Positions 46,990 through 57,000 of a stretch of DNA of 64,000 nucleotides are shown here, piece after piece. A program made the position numbers and the translations under genes. The notes under the pieces are model-generated. The model saw nothing but the letters and a program-made list of their open reading frames with translations, searched no databases and was not told the origin of the DNA. Source of the stretch: Thalassospira xianhensis MCCC 1A02616 (GTDB taxonomy: Bacteria > Pseudomonadota > Alphaproteobacteria > Rhodospirillales > Thalassospiraceae). Numbering within the stretch: the first letter of the stretch is position 1; each line of letters begins with the position of its first letter. The DNA is taken from contig NZ_JPWA01000003.1 in the NCBI RefSeq assembly GCF_003326475.1, forward strand, positions 62,001 through 126,000. The letters run 5' to 3'.

Positions 46990-47497
46990 GCCGAAAATCT
47001 AGTGGAAGGTGAAACCAGTAGTCATCAATTCGTAGCGAAGACAAGTTGCTTCCAAAATTTTGCAGCTCATCATCCGGAAAGTTTCTAAAATTGGTAGTAT
47101 TTTAGTTGATGGCGCGAAGCAGTCATCTGACAGCGTGAGCCAGTTCTGTCTTCTGGTATTATGACTATTTTGGAGAGGTATAAAGGGTTATGGAGTAGAG
47201 ATAGTTCTCATCGCTATCCCGCGTGTCCTGCCAAGTCCATTTATGCACCGATGATTATAACCCTCCACCATGTGGTTCAGGAGACCGCTGATTTCACACT
47301 TTATCCTGCTGTTTACCTGTTTGATACGTGCCCGGTTGTAGACACTTGGTTAAGAAAGCTGACACTCAACCATCAGAGGGTTAGCAAGAACATCTTATGA
47401 GCCCCGCAGATTCTTCCTAGGCCGAGGGCGCGTTGGCCGATTTTAATGAGCCCGAAACGGGTTTATGCTCTTGTATGGCACATTAAAATATTGCCTT
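46990..47497. other. Intergenic region after the YhaN-like gene
   Basis: 508 bases with no convincing gene. A 79-codon rightward frame at 47161-47400 lacks a ribosome site and looks like noise. An AT hairpin CTAAAAT/ATTTTAG lies at 47085-47105 and a weak CCCG/CGGG stem at 47451-47461, near the convergent gene's end. It separates the defence block from the secreted nuclease-like gene. Confidence 0.4.
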
Positions 47498-48460
47498 TTA
47501 TTTTCCATCATCGTCACCCGTCTCAAGTGAGATTTCGAACAGCACAGGATGATGATCGGAATAATATTGCCGGAAGGTATTGTGATCGTAGAGGGCTCCC
47601 GGAAACTCTCCAATGCGGGCATCCCAGTATGGTCGGGTAGCATTAATCAGATCTAGGACGGCAAAATTCGGAAGAACCTCTGGAGAATGTGCAGGGCGGT
47701 ATAGAACATGATCGTAGGGCTTCGGTCCGTTGACATTTGTGTTTGTCGGCAGACAGCTGTTGTTCAGCGAAACAAACCCCTCGGGAACCGCTGACGCAAG
47801 TTCGTCGCAATCCTCGATATTCATGTCCCCGAGAATAATGAAGTCCTGTTCAGAACTGTTTTGTGCGTTGATCCAGGCGGCAATGCTGTCGAGCTCATGC
47901 TTGCGACGACCGCTGTCGCGAGCACCAGGCATCAAATGCACCGAAATCAATACAAAATCAGGACCAGTCGGTGCTTTAAAGCCGGTTGCATAAGGGACGC
48001 GCTCATAATCAGGATGATTGCTGCGATCTCCCGCCAGAAAACCACTCGGCAGTTCTGGGGCAGGAGTCACCCGCTCAGGTTTGTAGAAGGTGATGAACCA
48101 CTCTGTTCCTGTTCCGCCTGTGTGAATCTGATCACCTGTTCCTGTGTCTTCTGAAGATAACACAAACGAAAACCCCTCTGCAGCCATAGCATCAACGAAC
48201 TCTTTGGCTTCGATATCTGCCTGGTAAGAGGAGCCATCCGGATATGTGCCGGCGACTGGGGGCGCGACAAGTTCCTGAACCACCACCATGTCAAAGGGGG
48301 CGACGATTTTGGCCAGTGCCACGTCGTCCCGCTTTTTGAATGAACCGAGAAACTGAATATTGAAAGATGCCACGCTCAATGTTTCAGCGTGACTCATCGA
48401 GATATTGAGCAGTAGAGATAAAGAAAGAAGGCACGCTCCAACTAAGCATTTCATCTTCAT
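47498..48460 (-). CDS. Secreted endonuclease/exonuclease/phosphatase-fold protein
   Basis: About 320 residues from the ATG at 48460 (or 48454, which has the better GGGGGA spacing). A Sec signal peptide (LVGACLLSLSLLLNISMSHA) precedes a DNase I-like domain: VASFNIQFLG, VVVQELVAPP with the catalytic Glu, ISVHLMPGARDSG, FIILGDMNIED with the Asp/Asn pair, and the terminal SDHHPVLFEI. It may be an extracellular nuclease or phosphatase, possibly used on environmental DNA. Most similar in layout to small EEP proteins rather than sphingomyelinases. Confidence 0.85.
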   Translation of the reverse strand: MKMKCLVGACLLSLSLLLNISMSHAETLSVASFNIQFLGSFKKRDDVALAKIVAPFDMVVVQELVAPPVAGTYPDGSSYQADIEAKEFVDAMAAEGFSFVLSSEDTGTGDQIHTGGTGTEWFITFYKPERVTPAPELPSGFLAGDRSNHPDYERVPYATGFKAPTGPDFVLISVHLMPGARDSGRRKHELDSIAAWINAQNSSEQDFIILGDMNIEDCDELASAVPEGFVSLNNSCLPTNTNVNGPKPYDHVLYRPAHSPEVLPNFAVLDLINATRPYWDARIGEFPGALYDHNTFRQYYSDHHPVLFEISLETGDDDGK

Positions 48461-48570
48461 ATCCCCCAATGAAACGCAACCAATAGATGTAGAATATCAC
48501 ACTATCTCGGCATACGTTATTGGATAAGGGTTGAAGCCGTGCCTAAAGCCCAAACCGTCAAATTAACGCG

Positions 48571-49083
48571 TTAAGGCGTTTCTGATGTTTTGTCGATCTT
48601 GCGATCTGCGTAGTTTGACATTGATTTCAGCAACTCGAAAAACCGGTCACGCAACGCTTCATCCTCGATGCCGTAATAATAGCGCACAAGCTCCAGTGTC
48701 TCCCGCCGCTGCATGGGATCTTCGCGCGATATGATTGATTGAGTAATTGTTTTGCTGCGCTGCGCAATAGTCTTTCCGACGAGATCAGGCGGAAGGTCAT
48801 CATAGAAATAGCTGATCGGAACTTCGAGTGCTTCGGCGATATCGTATAACCGGGAGGCGCTGACCCGATTGGCGCCTCGCTCATACTTCTGAACCTGCTG
48901 AAAAGTGATACCGAGCAGTTTGGCAATTTGTGACTGCCCTAATCCCTTAAGCATGCGCAATTCACGCAATCTTTTACCGACATGAAGATCAATCGGATGT
49001 GGTCCTGCGATCTTGGTTTTACGCCGTCCGTCACGCATCGTTTTGCGTGCGGTGCGAACATCTGGCTTTGTAACGGAAGACAT
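48571..49083 (-). CDS. XRE-family HTH transcriptional regulator
   Basis: 170 residues. A basic leader of about 35 residues precedes the helix-turn-helix VGKRLRELRMLKGLGQSQIA and LGITFQQVQKYERGANRVSA, followed by LYDIAEALEVPISYFYDDLP. The C-terminal helical part may dimerise. This is the alphaproteobacterial PraR/SinR-like size class. It is divergent from the small 49316 gene. Targets are unknown; phage-repressor use is possible. Confidence 0.9.
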   Translation of the reverse strand: MSSVTKPDVRTARKTMRDGRRKTKIAGPHPIDLHVGKRLRELRMLKGLGQSQIAKLLGITFQQVQKYERGANRVSASRLYDIAEALEVPISYFYDDLPPDLVGKTIAQRSKTITQSIISREDPMQRRETLELVRYYYGIEDEALRDRFFELLKSMSNYADRKIDKTSETP

Positions 49084-49315
49084 TACTCGGTTGGTTCCGC
49101 GGGTGCTGTGAGAGCGAAATATGCATCAATTATCATTATGAAACAAAAAGGAAACCGGGTCGATCATCGGTTTTCTCTCATGTATCGGCGTTGGTGTCTT
49201 CACCGGCCGGGTTCAATTACCAATCTGTTGAGATATCTCGAAATAAAGTGGCCTCAATTGGCCAGGTGCAAGGCCATATTTCTTGGGGAGTGGTTTGTTC
49301 CAATCCAGGGAGAAT

Positions 49316-49495
49316 ATGATGATGAACAAGCATCAGGAGTTGCGGACGCGCTTGATCAAGCTCGTCGAGGATTTTGAGATGGTCAAAACAGGCAACGAAG
49401 AATATCGCGAAACCTATCTCTATCTGAGTACGGCCAGCAAGGCATTCAGATCTTTGGATGACGTGGGCGCGGTCAGACCAGACAAGCGTTTATAA
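49316..49495 (+). CDS. Small helical hypothetical protein, 59 residues
   Basis: Starts at one of three adjacent ATGs behind CAGGGAGAAT. The product is a charged helical peptide (HQELRTRLIKLVEDFEMVKT) with YLYLSTASKAFRSLDDVGAV at the end. No known family. A stem-loop terminator follows at 49528, which supports a real short transcript. It might be a small regulator or a leftover of a larger gene. Confidence 0.6.
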   Translation: MMMNKHQELRTRLIKLVEDFEMVKTGNEEYRETYLYLSTASKAFRSLDDVGAVRPDKRL

Positions 49496-49527
49496 CAATT
49501 TATTAGGTTAGGGCACGGGCATCTTCG

Positions 49528-49565
49528 GGGAATGGGGCATTGCTCCATTCCCATTTGTATTTTTG
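49528..49565 (+). terminator. Terminator of the 59-residue gene
   Basis: GGGAATGG (49528-49535) pairs with CCATTCCC (49545-49552) and is followed by a T-rich stretch (ATTTGTATTTTT). Confidence 0.75.
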
Positions 49566-49694
49566 GGTATGTTTGTTGTCATCGATTGATGAGGTTTGTG
49601 TTAATCATCAATATGTCTATTTAAATCTATCTTAAATATTAGTTTGTCCACAAAACTCCAGCCTCCCACAAGCTTATTGGCGGGATTGTCGCAT

Positions 49695-51173
49695 ATGCAG
49701 TCGTTGAAAAAATTGCCTGAGATATTCGCGACGTCGCCGTCGTCTCGTAAAATGATATCCAATGCGCTGAAGGCGCACAGAGTGAGACGGCTGGCGCGCG
49801 GGCTCTACACCAAGAATCTTGATGAACCGCTCGAAGACTATGTGCGTCGCCATCTTTGGGAAATCGTAGCGAAACTCTATGAAGAGCCCCTTCTTGACGG
49901 GCGCACTGCCCTGCAGCATGGGCTCGCCAATGATGGATGCATCTTTGTCATCACGTCAAAGGACCGTGACACTGCTCTCCCTGGTTTGACCATTTATGCT
50001 CGCCGGGGACATCAGCCGCTCTCAGACGACACCAGAACCAGCAACGGCATATATATCCCGAGCCCGGCACGCGCTCTGATCGAAAATATGGTTCCGTCCC
50101 GCGCCTCTTCACGGCGTATTGCGCGAACATATAGCCAGGATGAAATCGAAGCGTATCTCGAGGCCTATCTGGGGCGTTATGGAGAAGACGGACTAACCCG
50201 GTTGCGCGATCAGGTGCGGTCGGTCGGACAGCAATTGGCAATGACAGAGGACGCTGAAAAGCTTGATCAGATCATTGGTGCCCTGCTCGTTGAAAATAAT
50301 GCTCTTCCAGAAGTTGCCGGGCGAACAGACAGGGGCAAATTGCGGATTGATGCTGATCGTGTGGTTCTGTTTGAAAAGCTGTTTAAGGTATTGCACGAAT
50401 TCATTCCCGCAGATCGCCCGGTCTCTGCCATAAAACCAGCCAGCAATGAGCTCAGTGCGTTCTATGAGGCTTACTTTTCCAATTTCATTGAGGGGATCAA
50501 ATTCGATATCGACGAAGCACGCGACATCGTCTTTGCAAACAAATTTCCCGAGGGGCACCGAGAGGATGCTCAGGATCTTATCGGGACATGGCAGGTAATT
50601 TCCGATGCAGCAGGCATGTCTGCTTATCCAGCGAACTTTGATGCCTTTCTTCGCCAGTTGCGAACAGATCATGCCAGTGTCATGCAGGGGCGTTCGGGCA
50701 AGAACCCTGGTGTATTCAAGGCCAAAGCTAACATGGCAGGAGGTTATGAATTTGTGTCTCCGGAAAAGGTGGCCGGCACCCTGAAAGAGGGATTTGCCAT
50801 GCTGAGCCAGCTCAAGGGTGGGTTTAGGCGTGGTGTCTTTGCGATGTTCCTGATCAGCGAGGTGCATCCCTTTGACGATGGTAATGGGCGGGTAGCGCGC
50901 ATTGCCATGAACAGGGAATTGTCGGCGGCCAATCAAGCGCGGATCATTATCCCTACAGTATGCCGGGATACCTATCTCGCTGCTTTGAGAAGCATGTCAC
51001 GGATGGGGAATGCGACGGCGCTGATCCGTATGCTTGATTTTGCACAGCTTTGGACATTTGAGGTGTTGTGGCAGGATTGGGCTGAAACGCGCAGCATTCT
51101 TGAGGCGTGTCACGCGTTTCTGGAACCGGATGAGGCGAATGAACGCTATCTGCGCCTTGAGCGACCGCGATAG
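49695..51173 (+). CDS. Fic family protein with N-terminal winged-helix-like domain
   Basis: About 492 residues from the ATG at 49695; a TTG 51 bases upstream is an alternative. The Fic motif HPFDDGNGRVAR lies near 390-401 and is complete, so AMPylation activity is expected. An inhibitory motif SNFIEG lies near 262, N-terminal to the core, as in class II Fic proteins that control themselves. The first 120 residues (ALKAHRVRRLARGLYTKNLD) look like the winged-helix of AbiEi antitoxins, an unusual fusion for Fic. The target protein is unknown. A toxin or defence role is inferred from context. Confidence 0.87.
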   Translation: MQSLKKLPEIFATSPSSRKMISNALKAHRVRRLARGLYTKNLDEPLEDYVRRHLWEIVAKLYEEPLLDGRTALQHGLANDGCIFVITSKDRDTALPGLTIYARRGHQPLSDDTRTSNGIYIPSPARALIENMVPSRASSRRIARTYSQDEIEAYLEAYLGRYGEDGLTRLRDQVRSVGQQLAMTEDAEKLDQIIGALLVENNALPEVAGRTDRGKLRIDADRVVLFEKLFKVLHEFIPADRPVSAIKPASNELSAFYEAYFSNFIEGIKFDIDEARDIVFANKFPEGHREDAQDLIGTWQVISDAAGMSAYPANFDAFLRQLRTDHASVMQGRSGKNPGVFKAKANMAGGYEFVSPEKVAGTLKEGFAMLSQLKGGFRRGVFAMFLISEVHPFDDGNGRVARIAMNRELSAANQARIIIPTVCRDTYLAALRSMSRMGNATALIRMLDFAQLWTFEVLWQDWAETRSILEACHAFLEPDEANERYLRLERPR

Positions 51174-51248
51174 GTCCGTTGTGCGTATTCTTGGATGGGT
51201 TCCCTCCTAATTCAAGCTTGAGGGTGCGGTAAAGTCACGTTCCGCGGA

Positions 51249-51395
51249 CTAGATGATTTTCTGTCCGACACGAGGGGACGTTTCCAGCCATTCACTGTCC
51301 GTGTTTGCTTCCGTCAGTGCTTCTGGATCCGTGGAGGCCAGAAGTTCGTCCAGCGTTAAGTCATCATCTCGTTTGGAAATTTTACAGCGATACAT
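51249..51395 (-). CDS. 48-residue MazE-tail-like peptide
   Basis: From the ATG at 51395: it reads LTLDELLASTDPEALTEAN and ends SEWLETSPRVGQKII, which resembles the C-terminal toxin-binding tail of MazE/AbrB antitoxins (LDELL...TPE...PVG) without the DNA-binding part. It follows the DUF1778 gene by 10 bases, in the place where a GNAT toxin would normally be. It could be a shortened antitoxin or a new partner. The call rests on pattern only. Confidence 0.45.
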   Translation of the reverse strand: MYRCKISKRDDDLTLDELLASTDPEALTEANTDSEWLETSPRVGQKII

Positions 51396-51405
51396 CTCGG
51401 TGCTC

Positions 51406-51696
51406 TCACTGCTCAAATACTGTTTTCTTCCCAAATAAGGTGCGTAAAGCCGGAGTTGGCGCGGCCGGACGATCAAGGGCCGCGTAAAAGGCCTCAACCG
51501 CGTCCGGATGCAATGTGAATTCGGTGCGGTCTGCAAGGTCTGACTTGGCCTGGCGCACGGCGGAGCGGATCAGATAGTCAGAGATGCTTGCGGCTTTTGA
51601 GAGTTTGGTTGCTCTGCGGATGAGTCTTTCGTCATCCGGGCAGACCCTGATCGAAAGCCGGCCGGTCAATTGCTCCTCGCTGGCTGCAGAATTCAT
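51406..51696 (-). CDS. DUF1778 family antitoxin (TacA-like)
   Basis: 96 residues. The N-terminal ribbon-helix-helix (TGRLSIRVCPDDERLIRRAT and SISDYLIRSAVRQAK) is the DUF1778/TacA DNA-binding domain; the C-terminus (FTLHPDAVEAFYAALDRPAA) is the part that normally blocks a GNAT toxin. No GNAT gene follows, only a 48-residue frame. It is convergent with the Fic gene. An orphan antitoxin or part of a new pair. Confidence 0.88.
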   Translation of the reverse strand: MNSAASEEQLTGRLSIRVCPDDERLIRRATKLSKAASISDYLIRSAVRQAKSDLADRTEFTLHPDAVEAFYAALDRPAAPTPALRTLFGKKTVFEQ

Positions 51697-52310
51697 CGGT
51701 TTGCTCCGAGTTCAAGCTGGGTGAGAATCGCTGAAGCTCAACCTTCTGAGGCGATCCTACCATTTGCAGCACTTAATGACAATTTTCATGCTGAGAGAGA
51801 TAGTGGCTGTGCGAGGCGCGTAAGTCGAGTTTTCCGGTAAAATGAAAACCATCAGAAAAGATCGCTCACTATACTGGCCGATATGGCGGGCCAACGGAGA
51901 TCTATATTACCTTTGGTAAATCATAACTGCTGCAAAGTCTAAAAAGTGTACAGTAACATCATCAACCAAAATGATTGATATTAAAAATATAAATAAACTA
52001 TAGGTGCAAAAATCAGTGACAAATCTAAAATTAAATCTGAAATAATATCCAAATGGATAAACTATAAAACATTCAACTAAAAAATCTTATGTTAGCTGAT
52101 ATTGCTGGGATAACGCGTAATCCACAACAACACAAGAAGCTTACTTGAGATATTTTCACCGATTATACCCGCACTAAAGAATAGTCTTCCTAACCAACGG
52201 AGAGCTTGCCAGCTGTATCAGCAGCGATTAACCGTAAGTATCTCTTGGGACATGGTTACATTGTGCATCAAAAACAAAATTAAGCACGATTTTGAAACGC
52301 CTAGTCCAAC
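51697..52310. other. AT-rich intergenic region upstream of cdiB
   Basis: 614 bases between the leftward DUF1778 gene and rightward cdiB. The sequence is much more AT-rich from about 51900 to 52300 than the surrounding genes, which fits a silenced or horizontally acquired promoter region. No gene or clear promoter boxes could be assigned. Confidence 0.4.
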
Positions 52311-54041
52311 ATGCTCCTATCAGCCATACGTTTAATTTGGCTCTGTTCTTTTGTTTTGATTGTGCCAAGCCTTGCTGATGCTGCGCCGGATGCAGATGAG
52401 CAGCAGCGTATCATTCGTCAACAGCAACAGTTGCAGAGACAGAACGAGGAACGCAGACAGGAGCAGGAGCGCCTCTTAAGAGAAGTTGATCCCCCTAATC
52501 AACAGCGTCCTGCAATAGTGGATCCTGAAACTTCGGCTTCAGGAAAGTCATGCATTCTTTTGGAGAGCTTCCAGATAACAGGCGCACCAGAAGGTATGGA
52601 CTCTCGACTTCGTGTCGGAGATTTCCCTTCCTGCAAAACGTTAACTGAAATCGATGCAATTTTAGAAGAGATTACGGCTTCTCTGATTGATCAGGGACTT
52701 GTGACAAGCCGTGCCTACCTTGTGCCGGAAGACTTAAACAAAAAGATACTCCACATAAACATCATTGTAGGCATTCTCGAAGATGTCCGGGTCAACCACC
52801 CTGATAAAGATTTGAATGCAAACCTTCTTTTGCCTGGGAAAGAAGGTCAAACGCTGAATTTGCGTGATATCGAACAAGCTATTGATCAGATTAATCGCCT
52901 TCCTTCTTATCAGGCAAAATCCGAACTTGTTCCCGGCAAGGATGTTGGCGGGAGTGTCCTTGTAATCAATAGTGAAAGCGATTTTCCCCTCAAAGGAAAT
53001 CTGACTGTAGATAACAGTGGTCAGGAATCCACTGGCGAGCGTCAGGCAAGTTTCCGCGGTACGGCAGACAATATTCTGGGGCTCTATGACGGCTGGTACG
53101 TCAATGCGACCAAGGATATTGAACCTTCTCAGCCAGGTGCCAAAAGTGAAAGTCTGTTCTTAAACTTCTCCGTTCCCTACGGCTATTGGACGGCACGATG
53201 GAGCAGTAGCTACTTCGAGTACGAAGCCTTGGCAGAGAGCATTACTCAGGATTTTCACCTGAGTGGGAACAGTCAGACACACAGTCTGGAACTAAATCGT
53301 GTCGTCCATCGTGACCAGACCAGTAAAACCCTCCTTTCCGGAATCCTCAGCTTCAAAAACAGTCGAAATTATATCGAAGATGTTTATCAACAAAACCAAA
53401 GCAGGAAGCTTTCGGTAGCATCAATGGGGCTGCAGCACAGTCGCAGGCTTTGGGGTGGGGTCGCCAATGCAGCGGTTTCTTTTGAGCGTGGATTGAAACT
53501 TCTGGGTGCGCTTGATGACGACACCGTAGAGAGTTCGGACAGAAATCCCCCAAAGGCGCAGTTTCGCAAATATTCCGGCAATGTCGGTTACTATAGACCA
53601 TTCAATATAGAAGATTATGAACTGGCATTTAGCAGCCAGGCATCGGCACAATGGACGCCAGATACTCTCTATTCAAGCGAGCGCATGAGCCTTGGCGGCC
53701 TCTATACGGTGAGAGGTTTTCGCAACGAGAGTATCAGCGGAGACAATGGTCTCTATGTGCGCAACGAGCTCCAATGGACATCACCCAGACTATCGAACGC
53801 GGATCTGGATGAGATCATCGGGCGCCCCGTCACGACGTTAGGTTATGACGTGGGCTGGATAAAGGATGATCCCTACGACCCCCTGGAAGGCGGTCGTGTC
53901 ACAGGCCTAAGCCTTGGTCTGGAAATCAACAAATACCCGATAAGTGTCAAAGCCGTTTGGGAGAGAGCCTTGGACTCTCCCTCCTACATTACTCCTGAAA
54001 AGAATGTGTTCTTTTTCAGCCTTGGCTACAGCTTTGGATGA
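52311..54041 (+). CDS. cdiB: CdiB, two-partner-secretion outer membrane transporter (ShlB/FhaC family)
   Basis: 576 residues with a signal peptide ending SLADAAP. A Gln/Arg-rich helical segment follows (the plug helix H1 region), then POTRA-like domains (GMDSRLRVGDFPSCKTLTEI to about 230) and a 16-strand barrel, with LTVDNSGQESTGERQ at the first strand and a C-terminal aromatic end (FFFSLGYSFG). VRGFRNESISGDNGLYVRNE is the L6 hairpin motif (VRGY/F). It exports the following CdiA. The stop overlaps the cdiA ATG (ATGA). Confidence 0.94.
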   Translation: MLLSAIRLIWLCSFVLIVPSLADAAPDADEQQRIIRQQQQLQRQNEERRQEQERLLREVDPPNQQRPAIVDPETSASGKSCILLESFQITGAPEGMDSRLRVGDFPSCKTLTEIDAILEEITASLIDQGLVTSRAYLVPEDLNKKILHINIIVGILEDVRVNHPDKDLNANLLLPGKEGQTLNLRDIEQAIDQINRLPSYQAKSELVPGKDVGGSVLVINSESDFPLKGNLTVDNSGQESTGERQASFRGTADNILGLYDGWYVNATKDIEPSQPGAKSESLFLNFSVPYGYWTARWSSSYFEYEALAESITQDFHLSGNSQTHSLELNRVVHRDQTSKTLLSGILSFKNSRNYIEDVYQQNQSRKLSVASMGLQHSRRLWGGVANAAVSFERGLKLLGALDDDTVESSDRNPPKAQFRKYSGNVGYYRPFNIEDYELAFSSQASAQWTPDTLYSSERMSLGGLYTVRGFRNESISGDNGLYVRNELQWTSPRLSNADLDEIIGRPVTTLGYDVGWIKDDPYDPLEGGRVTGLSLGLEINKYPISVKAVWERALDSPSYITPEKNVFFFSLGYSFG

Positions 54042-57000
54042 GGCCCGACCGGACAATGCTTAGAATCAAACAGTTCATCATATCACTCTCCGTCCTCTCG
54101 GTTCTCTTTAACCAACTGGCACCTGCCTATGCCGATGTGATTGTGGATACAGCTGCTCCGTCGAACCATCAGGCTTCCATGGATACGGCACCAAACGGTG
54201 TCCCCGTCGTCAATATTACGACGCCGGACGGGAACGGCCTTTCACACAACAAATTCAAAACGTTTGATGTCGACCATAATGGCGTGGTCCTGAACAACAG
54301 CGCTGTTGTTGGTCAATCCCAATTAGGCGGCCATGTCTTTGGCAATCCCAATTTAACCTTGGGGAATGAAGCAAAGACTATCCTGGGGGAGGTCACCAGC
54401 GGCAACTCATCATCCATCATGGGGATGATCGAAGTTTTAGGCCCAAGCGCGAATTTCATTTTAAGTAATAATAACGGCATTACCTGTAACGGTTGCGGTT
54501 TCATCAATATTCCGCGTGCGACCTTCACCACCGGTAATCCGGTTTTTAACGACGGGAAGCTTTATGGTTTCTCGGTGGACAAGGGGCGTATCAGCATTGA
54601 GGGAGATGGTGCTAACGCGGAAGATAGCAGTTATTTTGATATTATCGCCCGGGCTGCGGATATTAATGCGGCTGTTCATGGACAAGAAATATCGGTTATC
54701 GCCGGGCGTAACGACGTCGCCTTTGGGAATGGAACCATTACGCCCAAGGCAGATAACGGCACCAGCAAGCCAGGCTTTGCAATCGATAGCCAAGCTCTAG
54801 GCGGCATGTATGGCAACAGGATTTCCCTGATTGGGACCGAGTCAGGGGTGGGTGTTCGCGCCCCCACCAACATGGTGTCTGATACGGGCGATATCGTCAT
54901 TAATGCAGACGGAACGGTAACCACCGGAAAAATCACCTCGGCTGCGAATGTGAATATCGCGTCACAAGAAAATGTTGTGATCGATGAGAAGCTCTATGCT
55001 GCCCAGGATGCCTCCGTTACGGCACAGCAAGATGTTGTGATCAATGAAGGTCAACAACTGTCATCAGCTCGGTCGATCGACGTTAACGCCCGGAATCTAA
55101 CGCTCGAACAAGAAAGCAGCATTACCGCCGGCCTGGATGAAAGCGGCAATAGCAACGGAGCAGGCTCGCTTGCAGCAGACCTTTCCGAAAGCCTTGAGGT
55201 CAAGTCAGACAGCCTGCTTTATGCAAGCAAAGAAATCGTAGCGGAAGCCCGGGATATTGTTGTTTCGGGTTTTGTTGATGCTGATCAGGATGTCAACCTG
55301 CATACCAGCAGAGACATCATCAACAATAACGTGATTTCAGCTGATAGCGGTACCGTCCATCTCAGTGCAGACGGCGAGATTACGAACAACAAAATCATTT
55401 CATCGGATAATGGTGCGGTCGCCCTGACGGCGCAGGGTGATATTCTGAATAACACCGATGCGTCTATTTCCTCGTGGGAAGAGCTGGAACTGGAATCAGA
55501 CAGCAGGATCGACAATGCAGGAAAAATTCTTGCTCAAAGTTCGATAAGTGCCAGTGCGAAGGCTGGGTTTTCTAACACCGGTACTATTTCTGCGTTGGGT
55601 GACGTAAATCTAAAATCAGAACAGACGATTACCAATTCGAACACATTGGTTTCCGGCGCAGATATACTTATCAAGTCCGATAAATTACTGAACAATCAGG
55701 GCTTTATTGGGTCGAAACAAAACATTGTTCTGGAAGGTGTGGGTGCCTCAGGCACAAAAGCCACGCTTATCCGCAATACAGGCGGTAAAATCGAGACAAT
55801 ACAGGGCGATATAACTTTTCGTGCTGATAACGTAGAAAATACAAGCACAGCAACCATTACATCGTCACGAGAGACGCGACGCTATAATTTCTGGAAAGGT
55901 GAGCAGGCTACAACTTTGCTCGACCGCGGTTATGGCTTTTTCTCCAACTATACAAGCTATGGAGGGTACGATCAGTTCTGGGATAGCGGTTCTGTCGGTT
56001 ATGTTCTCGTTCCTAACCCAGACTATCTGCCAGCCGGTGTCACGTCCTGGACAGATCTGACAGGGGATGGATGGAAAAGCTATGTTCCATCCAGTACTAG
56101 CGCCCCCTTCAGTCTGGAAAACTGGACTCTCTACATCCCCGACGAAGCCCAAGCTCCGCCTTCCGGCGGCCAAATGATCCTCTATATCGATACTGACTCA
56201 TTGCAAGGCGAGCATAATCCGGCGTCGATCGTTTCGGGCCATGACATTGTCTTTGATGTCACAAACACCCTGACCAACAATATCAGCTCAATCAGCGCAG
56301 CTAACGACCTCGATATCAGTGGCACAAATCTGGTCAACCAGGGGCTGGATATTAAAGAACGCATGTCCATGGGGACATCCTACAACAATACTGAAGGTAT
56401 TCGTGTCGCCGGATGGGCACGAACCGGCATGCTGTTCCGAACGGGAACAGGCAGTACGCTGTTCTCCACCAAAATTATCGACAGCATCCCTTCCACTATT
56501 TCGGCAGGTGGCAATATCACGGGAAATCTGGCGGGCAGCGTTTCCAATAGTGATGATTTGCCCCAAGGTGCGGGCAGCGATACGCAAAATAACCTGAACG
56601 GCAATTTCCCGTTCAGCCATTCAAGTACGACAATTGTCAATGTCGAGCGCCCGGCAAGTCTATTGCCGGGAGAGTTGGCCGAAAGTCGGGAAAATCTGCT
56701 TTCGCCCGACAGGCTTGGTTTCTTTCTACAGGCACCGGAGAGTTCTCCCTATCTCTATGAGACAAATCCGATCTTCGCCGATCCCGGACTTTTCTATGGC
56801 TCGGAATACTTCCTGTCCCGTCTGGGCATTGATGATTCAGAAGCTCTGCCGAAGCGATTGGGGGACGCCTTCTACGATACGCGGCTTATTCGTGACATTG
56901 CTCTGGAACAGGCTGGAACACGCTGGTTGACAGACGGCGCCCTGTCCGATGCCGATATGATGAAACGACTGATCGACAACGCCGCAATAGAAGCAGGCAA

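Noticed and set aside
47161-47400. 79-codon frame in the gap after the YhaN-like gene
   Set aside because: No ribosome site, no recognisable features and uneven composition; likely chance.
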